Source: Mytilinidion resinicola (Eukaryota; Ascomycota; Dothideomycetes; Mytilinidiales; Mytilinidiaceae). From it: a stretch of DNA of 64,000 nt. Positions 57,531-64,000 of the stretch are shown in pieces (within the stretch, counting starts at the first letter, position 1; the number at the start of each line of letters is the position of its first letter). The position numbers and the translations under genes are program-made. Where the stretch lies: positions 626,676-690,675 of the forward strand of contig NW_022985444.1 in assembly GCF_010093595.1 (NCBI RefSeq), read 5' to 3'. The notes beneath the pieces are model-generated. The model made no database searches and was not told the DNA's origin. It saw only the letters and a program-made list of their open reading frames with translations.

Positions 57531-58924
57531 GTTTTGTGCGAAATTATGAGTGTTTGGACTGGTTGGTTAGGCGTACGATTCCGATGGTCGCCCGGCAATC
57601 TGTTCAGCGGCCCTTATGAAGACCTTTTCCGTTGGCTCCTTTCCCGCGGATGATGAGGCTCAACTAATCCCTGGTTAAAAGACTCATTTTCACTTTATTT
57701 CAGCAGATAAGAATCATTGGTCGAGAATGCAGTGGTGATATGCATGTGACCTGCACTTGATCTCCCCGATGGGGCGGGCACCAATTATAATTCTAACGAG
57801 CCCACCCTACCGGTGAGCAAACTTCCTGATTGAGAAAAGGATGCAGAGAGGGTGGTCGAGTGATACCACCTCTGTAGGGGTCATCGAGTGCTCGAGCACG
57901 TTCCTTTGTCGTCTTCGAAATGGTGTGCAATCCTTGGCAGATATATTTGAAACATCTACTTGAGTTTGGAGGAGTATTCTCACCTAAGCTTAGGTATATA
58001 GTCCTTAATTTAAACGCCAAATTTTAGCTTAAGTTAAGTAGGGAGCGATGTGCACTGTTTAGAATTAGAGTTCTCTTACTAAGTCTTACTCTTATCGTGT
58101 AGTTACAAGGGTAGTAGTATTCTCTAGGCAGGTGTGCGGGTAGATATTCTACTTTTACCTAATAATCTATAGCTGGCTTTTACATTCAAGGCCTAAAATG
58201 TAATGTATCCCTTGACCCGTCGAAAACCTTCAACTTTGATTGTTCTCTGCCAAGAACCTATCGGAGCGGGACGATAAGATAAGCGACTAGTTAACGCCGA
58301 TTGGTGCGATATCGTTGAACCTCAGTCGATCGGTTAAGGGATAGGTAACGCTAAAAGCACTAGTCCCTAATAATAGGTTGATTTTAGCTCTATAGCTCTA
58401 ACTTTATGACGAAGAATCCCAAGTGGCGTGGTGTAGAGAATCGTGTCAAGGATTGCACGCCTTTTGAATATGACCCAGGGTAGGTAGAACTACCTAGGTA
58501 TGCTGCGTCGCATTAAACATCTTTCCCACGGCGCGTCCTCGCCATTTATCCTCCTAACATCGTCAACTCTAACGCGACAGTAAATAACATGGTATGCGAC
58601 AAAGCTTCAAGACATTCCTTGGTACGAAGTATCGAGTAGTTGCCAAGAATTACGCGTGTCTGGCTTCTTTCTTATTGCCTTGTGGAGAGACGTCTAGAAA
58701 AACGAAGGAAGAAAGAACAAACCGAACTCAGAGGTCATCAGGTCGACCTGCAGAACCAAGCAGCTTAGCTTCTATCACTACCTTGGCGTCAACTATCGAG
58801 GGAGCTCAAGCTGCCATTGGAAGACTGCGGATTGAAAGATTCTTGCTCCTGTGTCACCTCCGTCCCTGGATTACTCTACGTCATCCTCCGAACAGCAGCT
58901 GAAAATTTCCAAAACATCCCCAAC
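57531..58924. other. Intergenic region
   Basis: About 1.4 kb, AT-rich, with short TACCTA palindromes near 58485. No gene recognised. Confidence 0.35.
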
Positions 58925-59920
58925 ATGCATCCAAACGCTACATGCGAAATCTTTCAGTTGATACTTCTCGCTCCTCTCATGATGTGCAGGTTCGCTGTAA
59001 ACTATGTCCTCCGGCCTGTAAGGAAGGCACAAGCCAAACGCAGATCTCAAGCAGTTCAGCTTCTACTAGTACCTCAGCCTGGGCCTAAAAGGACACGAAA
59101 GCTGACGTTTCAGCGAGATGCCAGTCAAATTCAGTCCCTATTCTTCAACAAGTTGCCCGCGGAGCTCAGGATGACTATATGTGAAATGATCTTGCGGAGC
59201 CATGGCTTCCAAGTTTGGATATATAGTCCTCTTTCTATACCCCTTACGCCACATCTCCGCGGCGAGGCACGTTGCCTCCATCCTAGCCATATGTCTTTCG
59301 ATCTTGGTTCGAGTTACCCGGATCACATATGCCCGCGAAGAGTGGTGTTGGCGAGTTATCTTTTTCTGCCGCTCTCTTGCAGAAGAATGTACGTCCTGTC
59401 ATGCGCTCTTGTTTTGGTAGCACACACAACATCGACTAACATAGGGCCAAGGTACTCTGAATGCATCGACTTGCTCTATTCCTCTAACACTTTCAAACCC
59501 AACGATGTGCAATCTTTACTCTGGCTCTCAACTCGTCTTCAACCTCAACGCTTCCACGCTATCCGGGTCCTGGAGTTCGACTACTACGTAAAAACACTAC
59601 CTGGCTACGCAAATCTTGATTACGGCTCTTCCACGTACATTCGAGGGAGTGCTGAAGACTGGTACTTCGTTTGGAGAGTAATCTCTTCCATGAGAGGTCT
59701 CAGGCACCTTCATGTAGAACTAGTGATCGAGAATTGGATTGAAAGGGCATGGCTCACTCACGAAGACGAATTACTACAGCCGGTTAGGAAGGTTGTCATC
59801 CCTCCGCGCTTCGATCTCGTTATGCCATCCCGTGGATGTCGTCAGTATGATATGCGCCCCTCCTCCTGTCGACTACTGCCAATTGAAAAAAGGCGACTGG
59901 ACTACCGTAGTACAGTGTAA
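58925..59920 (+). CDS. DUF7730 domain protein, copy C
   Basis: Exons 58925..59388 and 59452..59920, 310 aa. The 63 bp intron keeps frame even if unspliced, so it could be overlooked; splicing gives LSCRRMYSECIDLLYSSNTF, the family motif, and its phase and position match copies A, B and D. The N-terminal region is hydrophobic (FQLILLAPLMMCRFAVNYVL). The core is LPAELRMTICEMIL and the late block is EDWYFVWRVISSMRGLRHLHV. The frame upstream begins with TTG, so the ATG at 58925 is chosen. Function unknown. Confidence 0.85.
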   Translation: MHPNATCEIFQLILLAPLMMCRFAVNYVLRPVRKAQAKRRSQAVQLLLVPQPGPKRTRKLTFQRDASQIQSLFFNKLPAELRMTICEMILRSHGFQVWIYSPLSIPLTPHLRGEARCLHPSHMSFDLGSSYPDHICPRRVVLASYLFLPLSCRRMYVLSCALVLVAHTTSTNIGPRYSECIDLLYSSNTFKPNDVQSLLWLSTRLQPQRFHAIRVLEFDYYVKTLPGYANLDYGSSTYIRGSAEDWYFVWRVISSMRGLRHLHVELVIENWIERAWLTHEDELLQPVRKVVIPPRFDLVMPSRGCRQYDMRPSSCRLLPIEKRRLDYRSTV

Positions 59921-60635
59921 TGAGGTGCAAGTGAAAGTACCATAGGTTCCTTGGCGATTGATTATCAAGGCCTTCTTAGATATACAGTCAAGGACCTGCC
60001 GTGGCGTCTGTATGCATTCGTGACCTCGGAAGCGGGAACATAGCAACTCCACCCTCCAACAGGCTCTGTCATCGCCCTATCAGCACCGTTCGAAGGACCA
60101 CCAGCGTTCTATTACCTATTCTCATCTTTCTAGTCGTCGTCGTCGTCGTTTCCTAGCAGGATAGCCACGGAATCTGAATGCTTGCTCTGTTTTCTTTGCT
60201 TGTTCCACTGTGACAAACATTTTAAGAGCTCTCAAGGCGGTCGACCACTTTAGGAGTTAGATGTCGCAAGGTATTTCACTCTGGGTTTCTTCAAAGACCA
60301 CATCTTGGATAAAACTATGCAGTTTCACCAGGAGCAATATAAGCAGTGAAAAGTCGGGTTCCGCACGTGACCGAAATCATAGGTCACGTGCCCGTGAGGT
60401 CTTAAAACAACACCAGATACTGCCGAGTACTCAAAAGTCGCTTTCTTTTTCCACCAGGGGCCTCAAATCAGTAGATTAAGTGGATTGCAAAGCACGGGAG
60501 AGTTCGTCAAATGGACAGATAAGGTCTGCTGTGCCGCTGCTGTGCCCCATTCGTGAGCAGGGAACACCCTCACCTTCTTCAAACCTCGCCATCTTTCAGT
60601 CAACATCAATTCAATACGGCCAAGCCCTTGGAGAA
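59921..60635. other. Intergenic region
   Basis: About 715 bp between DUF7730 copies C and D. It contains the CACGTG inverted repeat at 60363-60391; a GTCGTC-type simple repeat lies near 60135. Confidence 0.4.
60363..60391. promoter_or_regulatory. Perfect inverted repeat with two CACGTG boxes
   Basis: Arms GCACGTGACC and GGTCACGTGC with a 9 bp spacer, about 245 bp upstream of copy D. CACGTG is the site of bHLH regulators. Confidence 0.55.
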
Positions 60636-61882
60636 ATGACCACCGCTACGTACTCTAACATAGTTCCTTCAACCACAGCCAGGCGAATCAGTAACGGCAT
60701 CCTGACAATATGCGGAGTTCTTCTCTGCGCTCCCTGTCTGTGCTACCAGATCGTTACAGGTCGTGTAGATGACCGACGCAGGGAGAAGAAAAAGCGGTGT
60801 GCTCGTGAAGCTGCACAGCGTTTAGATACACCTAGACCTCGACCAGCTAGAGAGCGTACATTGTCACTTTACGGCATCGAATCCTCCCAGTCAATGACAG
60901 AGCACCGGCTGCAATCAGGCTTCTTCAGCAGATTACCCCTAGAGTTCCGTTTACTCATCTACGCGGATTTACTAGGTACCAACATCTTTCACATTTGGAT
61001 AGAAGGTCAGGCTGGTCCTCCTTCAACCCATCGTCTCCGCAGCAATTACTGCGCGGAAAGCAACAGACCAGATTCTAGCTTACAATGTTACCAATCTTGA
61101 AAGACGTCTGAAGGGAGCTTTCTTCTGTTACTTCTCAGGTGCAGAAGAATGTAAGCACTTTGCTCTAATGCCTTGTAAGGTACCATGAATGCGCAAGCTT
61201 ACGACCAACTCAGTTACATCGAGTCCGTGAAGGTGCTTTACACGGCTAATACTTTCAAGCCCACCGAAGCGCATTCACTATTATGGATGTCAGACTGGAT
61301 CCTACCCTAGCGCTTCTAAGCTATTCGTCCTTGCAGTTCCACTACAACGTATGGAGCCATACCTATTGGCGAAGCCTAGTATCCGTTCTGCCCACGGAAG
61401 CTCAGAACAATCCTTTGCTCCACGTAACATACCGGCTAGAAATCTCAGAGGACTGGAATCATGTCTGGACGATTATAGCATCTATTAGCGGTCTTCGAAA
61501 GCTTCAAGTTGAACTTATGGCTGCATCCGAATGGAAAGCCATGTGGCCGGCGCAGGAAGCAGTAATGCTTGAGGCTGTTAAGGCGGTAACAGCTCCTTTC
61601 AACTTCAAGCTCATTCTTCCGTTTGTCAGGAGCCCTCATCTACATGAGATGTATTCGTCCCTGTGTCAAGTCGTTGTTCCGGAGGAAGATGGATGCGTGA
61701 CTCTTGCTAGAATCGCGAGCCCCGTCGCTACGTGCAGGGCCGGCGAGCTCGACGATGAAATCATTTCTGTTGCTTGCCAGAATCTTCAAGTGATCTTTGG
61801 TCATAGGGCGCTGCGGTCGAAAACATATCGTAGGATGCGCCTCATCTCAATGTCAAATCGTCACGCTCCGCTCTCAAATTAA
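60636..61882 (+). pseudogene. DUF7730 gene, copy D, decayed
   Basis: Same layout as copy C: a hydrophobic N-terminal segment (ILTICGVLLCAPCLCYQIV), core LPLEFRLLIYADLL, and a phase-2 intron (61151..61213) joining CRR to IYIESVKVLYTANTF. In-frame stops occur at 61098 (TGA), 61308 (TAG) and 61317 (TAA); the last two replace glutamine-type codons in the WILPxRFxAIR stretch. A one-base frameshift follows near 61325. After it the frame is open and conserved (EDWNHVWTIIASISGLRKLQ) to 61882. The good conservation suggests recent inactivation. Confidence 0.85.
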
Positions 61883-62559
61883 ATAGTATACAATGCGTGT
61901 ACAAGAGGGAAGACAACTTCTATCATCTAGTAACAAGTACCTATCGTCACTAATCTGAGTTTGCCGACCAACTTTTCCTTAGGAACAAGTTCAATCGCTT
62001 CGTGGATATCATCTTTTCAATATATTGGTTCATTGGATAGGAAAGCTTAGCAAAAAGAACGCTTCAAGGTCCACAGTTCTTAACTTAATGAACCCACTGA
62101 CGGGAACTATACCTATATCCGCGTACACACTCTTGCCTGTCTTACTACTAGCCTAGCCCTTTATCCCCCCGCCGTCCGCTCGAGAAACTCTCCCCGTCAC
62201 TCCCTCCGCCTTCGCTTTCTCCCGCCTCTCATGCTCGACTCAACAAACTTAATCAACTCCTGAAATTCAAATTCTCTGAAGATATATAGGGTTCTGATGA
62301 ATGTGTAAAAGGTTAGTCACGTGACTATACTAAAGGTAGTTAGCGTTCACAAACCCCTGCCAATTGGAACCGCGCTTATCGGGGCCCTCTACAAGTTCAA
62401 TAGCAAATATAAAGTTACATCTATAAAGACACATGTGTGTTGTTTTATCCTCTCGCATATTCTACTTTCCATCTCTCAGCCTACGCTGATAAACTTGTCG
62501 AGTTAAGAATCCTTCTTGAATCACCTTAAGACAGGCCATTGCCGCCTCAACATCACATC
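61883..62559. other. Intergenic region
   Basis: About 680 bp with the CACGTG palindrome at 62314; nothing else recognised. Confidence 0.4.
62314..62327. promoter_or_regulatory. 14 bp palindrome centred on CACGTG
   Basis: TAGTCACGTGACTA, about 235 bp before the NmrA-like ATG; a candidate bHLH site. Confidence 0.5.
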
Positions 62560-63473
62560 ATGCGCATCGCCATCGCAGGAACGGGCGATCTATCAAAAAC
62601 ATTTGTCGAAGAGTTCCTGAAAGCGTCCCATGAGGTTATCGTACTAGCACGCGGACCGAGAGAATGGTTCATGCAGCCCGATGCATCTCTACGCCAAACC
62701 GACTACTCAGTGCCATCATTGCTGCAGTGCCTAAACGACTGCGACGGCTTGATCTCCGCTATCCAGGATAACGAGATGACGAACGTTACTGCCCACCTCG
62801 CGATGTTGGACGCATGCAAGAAGAGCCCAAAGTGCAACGCTTCATCCCATCCGAGTACATCGGCAACGTGGACGACTACCCAGAGCAGCCGGAGTTCTAC
62901 TTCGCCAACCACCAACCCATCCGGGATGCGCTTGCCGCGCAGAAGGATATCGAGTGGACGCTTTTCAATCTGGGCTGGCTTGCGGATTATGTCGTGCCTG
63001 AGAAAAACCGTTACATCAGGAACATTGACGACGCGCATCCTGTCAACTTCAACGATAAGACGATGATCATACCAGGCGCGGGTGATGAACCGATCACTTT
63101 CACCACTGCTAGAGACGGTGCTAGGGCTATCGCTCATCTCTTCAATGCTCCGGCTTGGGAGCCCGTCACGTATGTTTCTGGGGAAGCAACTACATGGAAC
63201 CAGGTCAAGGATCTACTGGCGAAGCACGGCCACCAGCTTAGGCTCAGCTATCGTCCAACGGCGGAACTTGTGGATATCGTATCAAATCCGACATCTCACA
63301 CAGCAGATGATGTTACTGCTGCCCAGTTTGGCATGTGGTCAGCGTCCGGATCAACCCGCGTGCCGGAAGAGAAGGCTGCTGCTCACAAAGAGAAATACTT
63401 TGCGGGTCTACGGTTCCAATCTCTAGAGGAAATCATATCGACAACGGAGAGAGACACCGAGACCGTCATCTAG
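62560..63473 (+). CDS. NmrA-like / isoflavone reductase-like NAD(P)-binding protein, frameshifted
   Basis: Atypical short-chain dehydrogenase of the NmrA family, which either reduces small substrates or senses NAD(P). The start MRIAIAGTGDLSKTFVEEFL holds a variant of the glycine-rich NAD(P) motif. The N-terminal 90 codons (to LDACKKSPK) and the rest (VQRFIPSEYIGNVDDYPEQP onwards) are in two frames; one missing base at an AAA run at 62829-62831 explains it. The central part has FYFANHQPIRDALAAQKDIE and IPGAGDEPITFTTARDGARA. Length after correction would be about 304 aa, normal for the family. Assembly error or recent mutation cannot be told apart here. Confidence 0.8.
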
Positions 63474-63629
63474 TTATACTTTTCACTTATAATACACGGC
63501 TGAGAATGACAATGAATAAAGATTCTCAACGCCTTTCTGCCAATGTATCCACCTTATCTATCACAAAATCAATCGAGGCTCACAACAGCCAACTCCGCGC
63601 TTATGCCCACATCCATGTCCTAAAGGCAA

Positions 63630-64000
63630 TCATGGTTCGCTGGCCGACAAAATGAACGTCTTCCGCTCCTTACCAACCCAAAAGACCGCCGCATACAGAA
63701 CAACAAACACTGTAACACACGAGACATAATTCATAGTACTCGCAGCCGCAGGAATAACCGCGGAAACGAGTAAAAAACCAACGTCAGCAGCGTCCAGCCA
63801 ATAGTAACTCCATTAGCAACCGGCCCAAACCTCGGCAGCCAGAACGGCCCAGGCGTGATATTCTTGCGGCCATGCACGAGCAACGCGATCACACATGCAG
63901 AGTATGACAAGTACTGCAAGAGTAGCCCGCCGCCGATGAATGTGTTGAACGCTTCCGTCGATCCGAGGTACAGGCACCCGAGAATCGCGACCCACACTCA
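63630..64000 (-). CDS. Amino acid / choline-type APC permease, C-terminal end (partial)
   Basis: Last 120 or so residues of a 12-TM amino acid-polyamine-organocation permease; the gene leaves the right edge. TM9-10 are visible (LGCLYLGSTEAFNTFIGGGL, LQYLSYSACVIALLVHGR), then the family loop GPFWLPRFGPVANGVTIGWT. Past about 63780 a one-base frameshift moves the open frame to AVIPAAASTMNYVSCVTV and on to a stop at 63630. A six-base A/T run (63772-63777) lies at the shift. Substrate could be GABA, choline or another amine. Confidence 0.8.

Overview
This window is nuclear DNA of a filamentous ascomycete (Pezizomycotina, most likely Dothideomycetes). The evidence is many short 45-80 bp GT-AG introns with CTAAC/CTGAC branch sites, and fungus-specific families (HET, DUF7730, DUF6594, SPX-ankyrin-GDPD, Zn2Cys6). 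Nonsense changes at CpA sites look like repeat-induced point mutation (RIP). Exon structures were spliced by hand from reading frame and splice signals; none is backed by RNA data.

Layout. 0-4 kb: 5' part of RNase H2 subunit A (leaving the left edge), head-to-head with a DUF7730 gene that converges on a second one. 4.6-5.5 kb: one miniature transposon nested in another. 5.6-11.3 kb: an eight-exon cyclase-family hydrolase, an acidic disordered protein and a DHA1-type MFS transporter. 11.8-22.8 kb: a graveyard holding three remnants of a HET-domain tandem array, a dead ankyrin gene, a dead SPX-ankyrin-GDPD gene in divergent orientation, and a damaged glutathione S-transferase. 24-35 kb: a DUF6594 membrane protein, a beta-lactamase-fold serine hydrolase, small orphan genes, and the one intact HET gene with a truncated tandem copy behind it. 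35-47 kb: a core block with a conserved small fungal protein, gamma-tubulin complex component 2, an Atg37/ACBD5-like acyl-CoA-binding membrane protein, an isochorismatase-family hydrolase, a TPR protein ending in a Ran-binding domain, and an F-box protein. 47.8-57.5 kb: a 12-exon drug/amino-acid MFS transporter, a small inverted-repeat element, a GNAT acetyltransferase, a Zn2Cys6 regulator and a TauD-type dioxygenase. 58.9-64 kb: two more DUF7730 genes (one dead), a frameshifted NmrA-like gene, and the 3' end of an amino acid/choline-type permease.

How the parts relate. The housekeeping genes (RNase H2A, GCP2, Atg37-like) act independently. The MFS, GNAT, Zn2Cys6 and TauD genes are neighbours and could be a small detoxification or catabolic cluster, but there is no polyketide or peptide synthase and co-regulation is only inferred. 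The 11.8-22 kb decay and the HET duplications mark the accessory, fast-evolving part. Single-base frameshifts next to homopolymers in three otherwise healthy genes (GST, NmrA, permease) may be assembly errors rather than real lesions.
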